Below are positions 9,517-18,375 of a DNA stretch of 64,000 bases, piece by piece. The DNA is taken from NCBI GenBank assembly GCA_963676845.2, contig CAXXKK010000006.1:1-64000 (forward strand), read 5' to 3'. The stretch is from G963662675 sp963676845. Its GTDB lineage: Bacteria; Bacteroidota; Bacteroidia; Bacteroidales; Prolixibacteraceae. The notes below the pieces were generated by a model. That model was not told where the DNA came from, did not search any database, and worked only from the letters and a program-made list of their open reading frames with translations. Every line of letters begins with the position of its first letter. The first letter of the stretch is position 1. Position numbers and translations under genes: made by a program.

Positions 9517-10941
9517 ATGAAAAGAAGGGATTTTATTCATACCAGCCTTTTGACGGCAGCCGCCGGTTCATTGGTTGCGCCAACGATCTTATCGGGTTGT
9601 AGTACTGAGAAATTAGAAGGGAAAACGAAAAACATCATTTTTATGGTAAGTGACGGTATGAGTTCCGGGACTTTAAATATGGCTGATTTATTGATGCAGC
9701 GGAAGTTTGGCTATGGAAGTACCTGGATTGATTTATACCGACAAAATAAAGCAAAAAGGGCTTTTATGGATACAACTCCGGGCACTACAATTGATGAAGA
9801 AACAGGAGCAGTAAATTCGTTGGTTACTGATTCAGCAGCGGGAAGTTCAGCCTGGGGAGGTGGTAAAAAGGTTCCAAATGGGGCTTTAAACGTGAATGCT
9901 GATGATACGACTAACACACCCATTCTTCAGAAGTTTCAAAAGGTCGGTAAATCGGTAGGTTGTGTTACTACAGTTCCGATAACACACGCTACTCCTGCTG
10001 GTTTTTCTGTGAATATGAAAAATCGTAATTGGCAGGATAAAATTGCCTCGGAATACCTTAAGTTGAAGTTTGATGTAATGATGGGAGGTGGTTCAGAATA
10101 TTTCGATGGAAAATACAGAGAGGATAAAACCAATATTTTTGGCGATTTTACAGATAATGGTTTTCAAGTTGTGAGGAATAAATCTGAAATGGAATTGGCT
10201 GAGGCAGGGAAGCCTGTTTTAGGTGTTTTTCACGAAGACGGGTTGCCATATTCAGTTGATCATGAAAATGATGCTAATCTAAAAATGAATGTTCCCACAT
10301 TGGCAGAAATGACCGAAAAAGCAATTGGTTTGTTATCCGAAAATTCCAATGGTTTTGTGTTGCAGGTCGAAGGAGGTAAGGTTGATTGGGGAGCTCATGA
10401 TAACGATACGGTTGCAACAATATATGATCAAATTTCTTTTGATATGGCCGTAAAAGTTGCTGTTGAATTTGCCGAAGGACGTGATGATACATTGGTTGTA
10501 ATTACGACTGATCATGGGAATTCAAACCCGGGATTGATTAAGAATGACAATGTGGATTTGATGTTCGATATCTTGCAAACTGTAAAATATACCAACGAAT
10601 GGGTTTTAAAAGACATAAAATTAGATGATAATCCATCAAAATTGATTGAACGATTAAATTACGCACAAGGTATATCAATCACAGACGAGGAAGCTAAATC
10701 TGTTATTGATGCATATAAAATTAACGAACCGGGAGAATACTCTGCTAATGGTCTTGTTTTTCAGCGTTTGGCTGAGGTGCAGCAAAACTATACTTCTGTT
10801 TTCTGGTCTGGAATGACTCACTCTTCTGATTATGTGGAACTGGCAATGTTTGGTGAAGGTAGTGATGCATTACCAGCCTTTGTTTATAACCACGAATTGC
10901 ATAATTACATGTTGGCTGCAACCGGTTTGTTGACTGTTTAG
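9517..10941 (+). CDS. Alkaline phosphatase (PhoA superfamily), Tat-exported, probable lipoprotein
   Basis: 474 residues. The N-terminus KRRDFIHTSLL is a twin-arginine signal, and it ends with SGC (Cys at residue 28), a lipobox-like site, so the enzyme appears to be exported folded and then anchored by a lipid. Catalytic features of alkaline phosphatases are present: NIIFMVSDGMS (first metal site), VTDSAAGSSA with the phosphorylated Ser at residue 106, the DWGAHDND metal loop, and TTDHGN. It would release phosphate from organic monoesters in a Zn/Mg-dependent reaction. It stands alone between two terminators; no Pho-type regulator is adjacent. Phosphodiesterase or other activity within the superfamily cannot be excluded, but the Ser rather than Thr nucleophile favours a phosphomonoesterase. 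Confidence 0.9.
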   Translation: MKRRDFIHTSLLTAAAGSLVAPTILSGCSTEKLEGKTKNIIFMVSDGMSSGTLNMADLLMQRKFGYGSTWIDLYRQNKAKRAFMDTTPGTTIDEETGAVNSLVTDSAAGSSAWGGGKKVPNGALNVNADDTTNTPILQKFQKVGKSVGCVTTVPITHATPAGFSVNMKNRNWQDKIASEYLKLKFDVMMGGGSEYFDGKYREDKTNIFGDFTDNGFQVVRNKSEMELAEAGKPVLGVFHEDGLPYSVDHENDANLKMNVPTLAEMTEKAIGLLSENSNGFVLQVEGGKVDWGAHDNDTVATIYDQISFDMAVKVAVEFAEGRDDTLVVITTDHGNSNPGLIKNDNVDLMFDILQTVKYTNEWVLKDIKLDDNPSKLIERLNYAQGISITDEEAKSVIDAYKINEPGEYSANGLVFQRLAEVQQNYTSVFWSGMTHSSDYVELAMFGEGSDALPAFVYNHELHNYMLAATGLLTV

Positions 10942-10969
10942 AAGCCATATTTCTTAATTCATAAGTTGA

Positions 10970-11005
10970 AGGACTGCTATTTTGTTGGCAGTCCTGTTTT
11001 TTTTG
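10970..11005 (+). terminator. Rho-independent terminator after alkaline phosphatase
   Basis: Perfect 8-base stem AGGACTGC (10970-10977) / GCAGTCCT (10988-10995) followed by GTTTTTTTTG. Confidence 0.85.
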
Positions 11006-11080
11006 TATTGTATTGAATTATAATAATGTGCCCCATTTTTGTTAGATTTATCAAAGAATTTAAATAACCAATAGAAACTT

Positions 11081-12019
11081 ATGAAATCTAAAATTTTCCT
11101 ATTATTTATTATCTCTTTGTTTTGTGTTGGAGTAATGGCACAATCGATACAAAAAGGTCCTTATACTATAAGTGTTATTGCTGATAATGTATTTCATATT
11201 GAAGATTCAAACGATAGCAATCCTGCCGGTTATCATTATGATGCTGCCGGAAACTCTACGGGGACAAATAACTGTTCCGATATGTATCTTGTAATCGGAA
11301 AAGAAAAAGCATTGCTTATTGATCTTTCAAATAAAATAACCTGGGATGATACAGCTGACGAGTCTTTGCGTTCTCTTGTTTATGAGAGAGCAAATGGGAA
11401 GCAATTATATATTACTGTTACTCATAATCATGGCGATCATCTGGGGATGTTACCCGTTTTTGCTGATGATGAAAAGGCAATGTTTTGGTTGCCTAAAAAG
11501 GAATTTGAAAGTGTAGATAGATTTCCCTCAGAGCGAACAACTTATTTCCCTGAAAATGAATCTTTAGATTTGGGTGGATTCCTGATTAATACGCTGGAAG
11601 TTCCCGGGCATACTGCTCATTCAACTTTATTTTTCCTGAAAGATAGGAATATTGTTTTTTCAGGTGATGCCATTGGTTCTGGAAATGGAGTTTGGTTGTT
11701 TAATGCTGAAAGTTTTCCGGTATATGTTGAAGGGGTTAAGAATTTGATCCAATATATTGAGAGTCCTGCAAATAACATTGATCTTGAAAAACTAACTGTT
11801 TATGGTGGTCATGCCTGGCAAAAAGGAGATTTGGATAGATTAAATGCGCAGTATATTTATGATATGAGAACTTTGATTGATGAAATCGGAGAGGGAACAG
11901 CTTACGTTGAAGATTATGCCGCAACTTTTCCTTTTTTGAATGCTAATTTCAAGTATGGTACGGCAATAATTACCTGGAACAAAGAAGCAGCAAAAGAATA
12001 TGCAGAATCTCTAAGATAG
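11081..12019 (+). CDS. Secreted metallo-beta-lactamase-fold hydrolase
   Basis: 312 residues with a cleavable signal peptide (cleavage likely after GVMAQ). The zinc motif HxHxDH is seen as THNHGDHLG with H115 analogue at residues 115, 117, D119 and H120; further ligands are likely in VPGHTAHS and FSGDAIG. The fold is shared by beta-lactamases, lactonases, glyoxalase II and many others; the sequence does not resemble a specific resistance enzyme closely enough to name one. Export and the isolated position after the phosphatase suggest an extracytoplasmic esterase, lactonase or phosphodiesterase-like activity, which is inference. It ends at a bidirectional terminator shared with htpG. Confidence 0.85.
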   Translation: MKSKIFLLFIISLFCVGVMAQSIQKGPYTISVIADNVFHIEDSNDSNPAGYHYDAAGNSTGTNNCSDMYLVIGKEKALLIDLSNKITWDDTADESLRSLVYERANGKQLYITVTHNHGDHLGMLPVFADDEKAMFWLPKKEFESVDRFPSERTTYFPENESLDLGGFLINTLEVPGHTAHSTLFFLKDRNIVFSGDAIGSGNGVWLFNAESFPVYVEGVKNLIQYIESPANNIDLEKLTVYGGHAWQKGDLDRLNAQYIYDMRTLIDEIGEGTAYVEDYAATFPFLNANFKYGTAIITWNKEAAKEYAESLR

Positions 12020-12045
12020 TACAATCTGTTATTATGAAATCATAA

Positions 12046-12080
12046 AAAAAGCTGTCCATTTTATAGTTGAACAGCTTTTT
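12046..12080. terminator. Bidirectional terminator between MBL hydrolase and htpG
   Basis: Stem AAAAAGCTGT (12046-12055) / ACAGCTTTTT (12071-12080) with A-run on one side and T-run on the other, sitting between two converging genes. Confidence 0.85.
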
Positions 12081-12101
12081 ATATTGTGCTAAAACTAGCT
12101 C

Positions 12102-14153
12102 TTAATTGATCATTTCAACACTACGGCGAACAAATTTGTCAAGGTCTTCACCTTTTAGCAGACCGTTGGCAAGTAATGCAAGATCAACCATTTGCTTGGC
12201 CAGTTTATTTTCTTTCCCAAAAGATTCTAATTTAGAGCGTTTGTCATCTTCAATCGCAGAAATCTTTTTATTTAAATCTTCCAATTTTTCTTTATCGGCT
12301 TGAGGAACTTCCTCTTCTTTTTTGCCTTCTTTTACTTTTTCAAGCTGAGATTTTTCTTCGTTTAACCCAGATATTTCTGTTTGTAATTTTGAAAGATCGT
12401 CACCTAGATTCTGGTCTTTTTCTTCTAAAACTTTTTTTACAAGTGGATGATCAGTATTTACAACAAGGTTTAAGCTGTCTCCCAAATCGCCATACATGTT
12501 CATGCCTCCTTGTAGCTGGCTCATGTCTTTCATGCGACGCATAAATTCGTTGCGAGTAATAACCATTGGCTGTCCTTGTTCTCCCATTGCCTTGAAATCG
12601 ACGATGTAATTTACACCGTTAGATGCAGGACAAACAGATTGAAACACAGGACTTAGTTCCATCCGTTCTTCGTAGCTTAAGTGGTCTTTTGCATCTTCTT
12701 TCTGAATCAGATTGTCAGCAATATCAGCATCAACACGAACAAAGCGTTTGTCTGTATATTTTTGCTCAAATTTATTTACAAGGTGTGTCGAAAGCACATC
12801 ATCCATTATCAGTACATCATAACCTTTGTTTTTGGCATCCTGGATGAAAGTGTATTGTTCGTCCTGATTGCTAGTATATAAGTAAATAAGGTTGTTGTCT
12901 TTATCTGTCTGATTGTCTTTAATCAGTTTTTCATATTCTTCAAAAGTGAAATATTTACCATCTGTATTTTTGAACAGGAAGAAGTTCATTGCTTTTTCGG
13001 CAAATTTTTCATCCGATAAAATACCATATTCAATAAATACTTTCAGATCATCCCATTTTTTCTCAAATCCTTCGCGATCATCTTTAAATAACTGGTTCAA
13101 ACGGTCAGCTACCTTTTTGGTAATGTGGTTGCTGATCTTTTTCACATTTGAGTCACTTTGAAGGTAAGAACGTGAAACGTTCAGTGGAATGTCTGGTGAA
13201 TCAAGCACTCCATGTAATAAGGTCAAGAATTCAGGAACAATTCCTTCAACAGAATCAGTTACGAAAACCTGGTTACAATAAAGCTGGATTTTATTTTTCT
13301 GAACCTCAATTGTGTTTTTCAATTTTGGGAAATATAGAATACCAGTAAGGTTGAATGGGTAATCTACATTTAAATGAATATTGAAAAGAGGCTCTTCGCT
13401 GTATGGATAAAGTTTTTGGTAGAATGCTTTGTAATCTTCGTCGTTTAAATCAACCGGTTTTTTTGTCCAGGCTGGAGTAACATCGTTAATTTGGTTGTCT
13501 TCGTCAATCTCAACTTCTTTTCCGTCTTTCCAGTCAGTTTTTTTACCAAACACAACAGGAATAGGTAAGAACTTGCAGTATTTATTCAATAATTCAGAAA
13601 TTCTGCTTTTGTTGACAAATTCTTCTGAATCTTTGTTGATGTACATGATGATATCTGTACCAACGCTATCTTTTTCAACTTCTTCCAAATCGTACTCGGG
13701 ACTTCCGTCACATGACCATTTTACTGCCTGTGAGCCTTCTTTGTAAGACTTTGTTACAACTTCAACTTTGTCAGAAACCATAAACGATGAATAGAACCCA
13801 AGACCAAAGTGTCCAATGATGGCATTTGCGTCATCTTTGTACTTGTCAAGGAATTCGTTTGCACCGGAAAAGGCAATTTGGTTAATGTATTTTTCAACTT
13901 CGTCTGCTGTCATTCCAATTCCGTTATCAGAAACGGTAATTGTCTTTTTCTTCTCATCAATACTTACAGATACTTTTAAATCTTCAACCGAAATGTTTGT
14001 GTCGCCTCGTGAAGCAAGCGTTTTTAGCTTTTGAGAAGCGTCAACTGCATTGGAAACTATTTCGCGAAGAAAAATATCGTGATCTGAATAAAGGAATTTT
14101 TTGATGATTGGGAATAAATTGTCACTCGATACGCCAATTTTACCTTTTTGCAT
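12102..14153 (-). CDS. htpG: Hsp90-family molecular chaperone HtpG
   Basis: 683 residues. The N-terminal GHKL ATPase domain has the family signature YSDHDIFLREIVSNAVDA, with DNGIGM and GHFGLGFYS forming the nucleotide site. The middle and C-terminal dimerisation domains follow. The protein is a cytoplasmic ATP-dependent chaperone that remodels client proteins. It has the insertion of charged coiled-coil sequence near residues 585-640 seen in Bacteroidota versions. Single-gene transcript: the bidirectional terminator lies just downstream, and 318 bases upstream separate it from the sigma factor gene. No heat-shock operator was recognised upstream. Confidence 0.97.
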   Translation of the reverse strand: MQKGKIGVSSDNLFPIIKKFLYSDHDIFLREIVSNAVDASQKLKTLASRGDTNISVEDLKVSVSIDEKKKTITVSDNGIGMTADEVEKYINQIAFSGANEFLDKYKDDANAIIGHFGLGFYSSFMVSDKVEVVTKSYKEGSQAVKWSCDGSPEYDLEEVEKDSVGTDIIMYINKDSEEFVNKSRISELLNKYCKFLPIPVVFGKKTDWKDGKEVEIDEDNQINDVTPAWTKKPVDLNDEDYKAFYQKLYPYSEEPLFNIHLNVDYPFNLTGILYFPKLKNTIEVQKNKIQLYCNQVFVTDSVEGIVPEFLTLLHGVLDSPDIPLNVSRSYLQSDSNVKKISNHITKKVADRLNQLFKDDREGFEKKWDDLKVFIEYGILSDEKFAEKAMNFFLFKNTDGKYFTFEEYEKLIKDNQTDKDNNLIYLYTSNQDEQYTFIQDAKNKGYDVLIMDDVLSTHLVNKFEQKYTDKRFVRVDADIADNLIQKEDAKDHLSYEERMELSPVFQSVCPASNGVNYIVDFKAMGEQGQPMVITRNEFMRRMKDMSQLQGGMNMYGDLGDSLNLVVNTDHPLVKKVLEEKDQNLGDDLSKLQTEISGLNEEKSQLEKVKEGKKEEEVPQADKEKLEDLNKKISAIEDDKRSKLESFGKENKLAKQMVDLALLANGLLKGEDLDKFVRRSVEMIN

Positions 14154-14434
14154 CTTTCTTTAAATTTTACTGTTTAACATGAATTTGACATCCCCTTTTA
14201 GTCAAAGGTTGTGCCATTGCTTAATAATGACGTTTTGTCACTTGTGTAAAGTTGAATGTCTGGATCAGTTGATATTTGAAGCCTTGAATTAACTTTGAGT
14301 GTCATCCTAAACTTGTTTCAGGATCTTTGCCAGGAAATGTTGGACTATGCTGGATGCAGATCCTAAAATGCCTGCCTGTCGGCAGACAGGAATTGGGGAT
14401 GACAAATTTGCGAGGGGAGTAGGATTGTTGCATA
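14154..14434. other. Gene-free spacer between htpG and the sigma factor gene
   Basis: No coding sequence is supported here. The part next to 14154 should hold the htpG promoter, but I found no convincing -33/-7 pair. The rest carries a dispersed palindromic repeat (14300-14404), listed separately. Confidence 0.6.
14300..14404. repeat. REP/MITE-like palindromic element, copy 1
   Basis: About 105 bases bounded by inverted ends TGTCATCC (14300-14307) and GGATGACA (14397-14404). The left arm continues TAAACTTGTTTCAGGATCT, which is nearly identical to the left arm of a second element at 31292. Inside is another small hairpin, CCTGTC (14375-14380) / GACAGG (14385-14390). No coding capacity. Such short intergenic palindromes are common dispersed repeats in Bacteroidota genomes; mobilisation by a transposase elsewhere in the genome is inference. 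Confidence 0.65.
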
Positions 14435-14466
14435 AAAAAACCACCTCGTTTATGAGGTGGTTTTTT
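14435..14466 (-). terminator. Rho-independent terminator of the primary sigma factor gene
   Basis: Near-perfect hairpin: AAAAAACCACCTC (14435-14447) pairs with GAGGTGGTTTTTT (14454-14466); the A-run reads as a T-run on the minus strand directly after the sigma gene stop. Confidence 0.9.
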
Positions 14467-14471
14467 AGAAG

Positions 14472-15332
14472 CTATCCTAAGTATGCTTTTAATAACTTGC
14501 TTCGTGATGTGTGTCGCAATCTTCTTATTGCTTTTTCTTTAATTTGCCGAACTCTTTCGCGTGTTAGGCCAAATCGTTCACCAATTTCTTCCAGGGTCAT
14601 TTCCTGGCAGCCAATTCCAAAGAACATCCTTATGATGTCACTTTCTCTTTCAGTAAGGGTCGCGAGTGAGCGTTCGATTTCGCGTGCCAGCGATTCCATC
14701 ATCAGGCTACGGTCGGCATTTGGCGAATCGTTGTTCACCAAAACGTCAAGCAGGCTGTTGTCTTCTCCTTCAACAAAAGGAGCATCAACAGAGATATGAC
14801 GGCCTGAAACCCTCATGGTATCCGATACTTTTTCGGCAGGGATTTCAAGTTTTTCAGCTAATTCTTCAGGAGATGGTTTACGCTCGTTTTCCTGCTCAAA
14901 TTTTGAATAAGCTTTATTTATCTTATTCAGAGAACCTACCTGGTTCAGTGGCAAGCGGACGATACGTGATTGTTCTGCCAGGGCCTGAAGAATGGACTGT
15001 CTGATCCACCATACTGCATAGGAGATAAATTTAAACCCGCGGGTTTCATCAAACTTTTCAGCTGCTTTTATCAAACCGAGGTTTCCTTCGTTGATTAAGT
15101 CGGGAAGACTAAGCCCCTGGTTTTGATACTGTTTTGCTACTGAAACGACGAAACGTAAGTTGGCGCGAGTTAATTTTTCCAAAGCAGCCTGATCGCCTTT
15201 CTTGATACGCTGAGCTAACTCGACTTCTTCTTCTACAGAGATAAGTTCTTCTTTACCAATCTCTTGAAGATATTTGTCTAAGGATGCGCTCTCGCGATTC
15301 GTAATCGATTTTGTAATCTTTAATTGTCTCAT
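14472..15332 (-). CDS. rpoD: Primary sigma-70 factor, Bacteroidota type
   Basis: 286 residues. Region 1.2 (about 17-50), regions 2.1-2.4 (about 55-125, with DLINEGNLGLIKAAEKFD and WWIRQSI), region 3 and region 4.2 (GERFGLTRERVRQIKEKAI) are all present, while region 1.1 is missing, as in the primary sigma of Bacteroidota. This factor directs RNA polymerase to the phylum's -33 TTTG / -7 TAnnTTTG promoters; one such promoter precedes this gene itself (15354-15385). Monocistronic: terminator directly downstream, protease gene upstream separated by 112 bases. Confidence 0.96.
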   Translation of the reverse strand: MRQLKITKSITNRESASLDKYLQEIGKEELISVEEEVELAQRIKKGDQAALEKLTRANLRFVVSVAKQYQNQGLSLPDLINEGNLGLIKAAEKFDETRGFKFISYAVWWIRQSILQALAEQSRIVRLPLNQVGSLNKINKAYSKFEQENERKPSPEELAEKLEIPAEKVSDTMRVSGRHISVDAPFVEGEDNSLLDVLVNNDSPNADRSLMMESLAREIERSLATLTERESDIIRMFFGIGCQEMTLEEIGERFGLTRERVRQIKEKAIRRLRHTSRSKLLKAYLG

Positions 15333-15353
15333 ATACCCTTATAAAAAACCGTG

Positions 15354-15385
15354 CAAATATAGACTTTATACGTCAATTATTCAAA
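15354..15385 (-). promoter_or_regulatory. Promoter of the primary sigma factor gene (Bacteroidota -33/-7 consensus)
   Basis: On the minus strand TTTG (15385-15382), a 20-base spacer, then TATATTTG (15361-15354), matching the known Bacteroidota consensus TTTG-N19-21-TAnnTTTG exactly. The predicted transcription start would fall about 15345, a short leader before the ATG at 15332. Confidence 0.65.
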
Positions 15386-15444
15386 ATTTTAGCTGCTTTA
15401 GAGGTCTATTATTTTTGAATTAATATTATGGAAATATCTGATGA

Positions 15445-16908
15445 TTATTCATTTGATGAAATAACGACATAACCAGACCTTCCATTCGGGAAATATCCTT
15501 CAATTAATATGCCTCCTTCAGCTTGATTTACAATTCTTCTTAAGTCATTAACCTCATCAATCGCATTTTTGTTTGCATAGGCGATGATAAATCCTTCTTC
15601 AATACCAGCATCTTTTAATTTACCATTATGTAATTCAGCGATTTTAATTCCGTGGTTTATTCGAAGTTGTGATTTCTCGTTTTCTGATACATTGTCAAAT
15701 TTCGCTCCCAGGAATTCGTCTTCGCTAGTAGTAATAATATTTGTATTTCCCTGCATGTTACGGAGTGTTACATTGTAGGGTTTCGAATTATTATCTCTTT
15801 TTATTAAAACATTTACAACATCTCCTGGTTTGTGTTTGCTAATCTCAATTTGAAGTTCTGATGTTGAGTTAACATCTATTCCATCAACACTTAAGATAAC
15901 ATCTCCATTTTCCAGTCCTGCTTCTTCTGCACCACTTCCTTTATTTACTTCAGCAATATAAACACCTTCAATTTTATCCAGATCAAGATCATTCTGTTCA
16001 ATTAAATCATTTGATATATCTTGAATTTGTACTCCTAATAATGCACGTTGAACTTGTCCGTAATCTTTTAAGTCATTGACAACCTTTTGTACAATAGAAG
16101 ATGGTACGGCAAAGGAATAACCAGTGTAAGATCCTGTTTGAGAAGCAATGGCAGTATTGATCCCCACCAATTCATTGTTCATATTTACAAGTGCTCCACC
16201 GCTGTTTCCAGGATTTACCGCTGCATCAGTTTGAATAAAGGCTTCGATTCTCATATCTCCGCTATTGATTCCAATATTTCGTGCTTTAGCACTAACAATA
16301 CCTGCTGTAACAGTTGAGGTAAGATTGAAAGGATTACCAACAGCTAATACCCATTCCCCTAATTTTAATGCATCAGAATTTCCGAAGGTCAAACATGGTA
16401 AATCTTCAGCATCGATTTTTAAAAGAGCGATGTCCGTATTTACATCAGTTCCAATTAATTTTGCTTTATATTCAGTATTATCATTTAAGACAATTTCAAT
16501 ATCATCTGCATCGTCAATTACGTGGTTATTTGTTACAATATAACCATCATTAGATATGATTACTCCGGAGCCGGATGATTGTTGAACTCTAGGTTGTTGA
16601 TTTTGGTAGCGATCACCATAAAACCATTGATAGAAAGGATTATCACTGTATGGCATCATCTCATTCATGTCACTTGTCGATTGAACTTTTACGTGTACTA
16701 CTGCATGTACCGAATTTTCAGCTGCATAAGTCAGATCTGGTGCTTCACCTTGTGGTGCTGACGGTAAGTTTGCATAACGAACTGCTTGTTGCTCAGCAAC
16801 TGTTACTACTTGTGGGTTATTAAAGAAACGAGAATATGCCCATACTGCAACAAATGCACTTACAAGGGCAATTGCAATTGTAAAACTAAATTTTTTTAAA
16901 TCTTTCAT
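15445..16908 (-). CDS. HtrA/DegQ-type periplasmic serine protease with two PDZ domains
   Basis: 487 residues. An N-terminal hydrophobic segment (about residues 8-26) exports or anchors it. The trypsin-like domain carries the triad H129 (TNNHVI), D159 (NTDIALL) and S236 (VNPGNSGGAL). A PDZ domain (about 285-375, with LLGVQI and GLENGDVILSVDG) and a second, degenerate PDZ region (about 400-487) follow. The family degrades or refolds damaged envelope proteins and responds to envelope stress. Next to the primary sigma gene but with its own upstream region; an envelope-stress ECF sigma gene lies 0.9 kb away, which may be coincidence. Confident on family, not on Deg subtype. Confidence 0.94.
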   Translation of the reverse strand: MKDLKKFSFTIAIALVSAFVAVWAYSRFFNNPQVVTVAEQQAVRYANLPSAPQGEAPDLTYAAENSVHAVVHVKVQSTSDMNEMMPYSDNPFYQWFYGDRYQNQQPRVQQSSGSGVIISNDGYIVTNNHVIDDADDIEIVLNDNTEYKAKLIGTDVNTDIALLKIDAEDLPCLTFGNSDALKLGEWVLAVGNPFNLTSTVTAGIVSAKARNIGINSGDMRIEAFIQTDAAVNPGNSGGALVNMNNELVGINTAIASQTGSYTGYSFAVPSSIVQKVVNDLKDYGQVQRALLGVQIQDISNDLIEQNDLDLDKIEGVYIAEVNKGSGAEEAGLENGDVILSVDGIDVNSTSELQIEISKHKPGDVVNVLIKRDNNSKPYNVTLRNMQGNTNIITTSEDEFLGAKFDNVSENEKSQLRINHGIKIAELHNGKLKDAGIEEGFIIAYANKNAIDEVNDLRRIVNQAEGGILIEGYFPNGRSGYVVISSNE

Positions 16909-17260
16909 AACACAAAATTTAATACGTTATTCAATATGATTTGTCAATTTTTTATGAACTAAATAATGGTAATAGAAATATGGTTTCTATTTTTTTTCTG
17001 TTTGTTTAAAGATAACGCATAAAGAATGCCAGTGTTTTTGACTTAAAAATTCATTAATAATGTTTAACAAGTTTTAACAGCAAAATTGCCTTTTTGAGGA
17101 CATTGGGGATAATTGTCTTAATTTTTGATAAAAAAATATGACTTTTTTTCAGGGTTGATAGGTGTGTGTTCAGGAACCCCTTTGTTTGTCAGGGGAGCAT
17201 AACTGACATATTTTCATCGTAAATTTATAATAATTTGAAGGAGATTGTGGCAATGTTGGA
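16909..17260. other. Gene-free spacer upstream of the HtrA protease gene
   Basis: About 350 AT-rich bases without a supported gene. It must include the protease promoter (minus strand), but no clean consensus was found. A short weak hairpin (CCCCT / AGGGG around 17177-17197) is the only other structure seen. Confidence 0.5.
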
Positions 17261-17297
17261 AAATAAAAAAAGCGAAGATTGTTTTTCAATCCTCGCT
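17261..17297 (-). terminator. Rho-independent terminator of the small membrane protein gene
   Basis: AGCGAAGATT (17271-17280) pairs with AATCCTCGCT (17288-17297) with one wobble; the A-run at 17261-17270 is a T-run on the minus strand. It closes the 17321-17656 transcript. Confidence 0.8.
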
Positions 17298-17320
17298 TAT
17301 CAAAAACTTTATTGAGTTTT

Positions 17321-17656
17321 TTAAGGTTTCTCTTTTTTAGTTTGATAAATATGTCCGGCAACAAGTCCGAGACCACCAAAAAGAATAATCATTGAAAAAT
17401 AGGCTGTTTCTTCACTAATACCAGGAATAAATGCAACTAAGTTTCCTAAGAAAATACCAATTGCGATGCCGATTAAAAAGAAACCTAGTTTAACTCCCAT
17501 GTAACCGGTATGTGGAAGTTTAGTTTTAAAAACGGTTGGATCAACTCCTTTTTCAATCATTGCCATTCGCTCTTTGTTTCGAGTAGTCCAGTAAACATAC
17601 ATAAGGGCAAAAACTAAGGCAAAAAAGCTTATGGGTATTAAAATATCTTCTAACAT
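17321..17656 (-). CDS. Small inner-membrane protein, DUF6249-like
   Basis: 111 residues from the ATG at 17656 (an upstream TTG at 17665 is less likely). Three hydrophobic segments at about residues 5-23, 53-75 and 84-103 imply a membrane protein; between the first two is a conserved-looking basic stretch, RNKERMAMIEKGVDP, as in small DUF6249-type proteins. No catalytic motif is visible and the function is unknown. It diverges from an ECF sigma factor gene 136 bases away, a common arrangement for sigma factors and accessory envelope genes, which hints at a shared envelope role (inference). Confidence 0.75.
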   Translation of the reverse strand: MLEDILIPISFFALVFALMYVYWTTRNKERMAMIEKGVDPTVFKTKLPHTGYMGVKLGFFLIGIAIGIFLGNLVAFIPGISEETAYFSMIILFGGLGLVAGHIYQTKKEKP

Positions 17657-17792
17657 GACTTTCAAGATTTTAAGTTTATAAATTTGAATTCGTTCTTAAG
17701 ACGCAAGCTGTTAATTCCGGTTACATATTTTAAAATTATTTTTTTCTGATCACTTTGTAACCAGTAAGCAAATAGCACGTCAAAATGTTAGC

Positions 17793-18371
17793 ATGGATCC
17801 AAAAGACGACCTATTCTATATTGATTCTGTATTGAAAGGTAATACATCTGCATTTTCATACCTGGTAGATAAATATCAGGATATGGTATATGGTTTGTCT
17901 TTGAAAATGTTAAAGAATCAGCAAGATGCTGAGGAGATGGCGCAGGATTGTTTTGTGAAAGCTTTTCGTTCATTGAGTACTTATAAAAAGAAATCGAAGT
18001 TTTCAACCTGGCTTTATCGTATTGTGTATAATAGTTGTATAAGCTTGTTGCGGAAAAGAAAAATGGAAATCAGGTCTTTGGATGAACAGCAGTTAAGTGA
18101 TGCCGATGAGGCACATATACATGAGCAATTAACAGAGATTGATAAAGCAAAATTGGAAGAGTATCTGAATTTTGCACTAAAAACTCTTCCTGAGACTGAG
18201 CAGGTTTTAGTAAGTTTATATTATTATGAAGAGCATAAAGTTGAAGAGATAAGTGAGATAACCGGCTTAAGTGAAAGTAATGTAAAAGTGAAAATACACA
18301 GAGCACGAAAGAGAATGTATGAAGTACTAAATAGTACATACCAAGAAGAAATTTTAAGTCTAAAAAGTTAA
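17793..18371 (+). CDS. ECF-type RNA polymerase sigma factor
   Basis: 192 residues. Sigma region 2 spans about 15-85 (VDKYQDMVYGLSLKMLKN, then AEEMAQDCFVKAFRSL, then FSTWLYRIVYN) and region 4 about 130-180 (LVSLYYYEEHKVEEISEITG and SESNVKVKIHRARKRM). Group IV sigma factors redirect RNA polymerase to stress or envelope promoters. The next gene starts four bases after the stop and encodes a small membrane protein that could be its anti-sigma factor. The sequence is of the general RpoE-like type, not of the FecI/SusC-linked type, since no FecR or TonB-plug partner is present. Confidence 0.93.
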   Translation: MDPKDDLFYIDSVLKGNTSAFSYLVDKYQDMVYGLSLKMLKNQQDAEEMAQDCFVKAFRSLSTYKKKSKFSTWLYRIVYNSCISLLRKRKMEIRSLDEQQLSDADEAHIHEQLTEIDKAKLEEYLNFALKTLPETEQVLVSLYYYEEHKVEEISEITGLSESNVKVKIHRARKRMYEVLNSTYQEEILSLKS

Positions 18372-18375
18372 GGTG

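Noticed and set aside
11081..12019. Antibiotic-resistance metallo-beta-lactamase
   Set aside because: Only the general HxHxDH motif is seen; nothing points to the B1, B2 or B3 enzyme classes and no resistance context is present.
17170..17379. 69-codon minus-strand frame over the terminator at 17261-17297
   Set aside because: It runs through a strong terminator hairpin and overlaps the small membrane protein gene in another frame.
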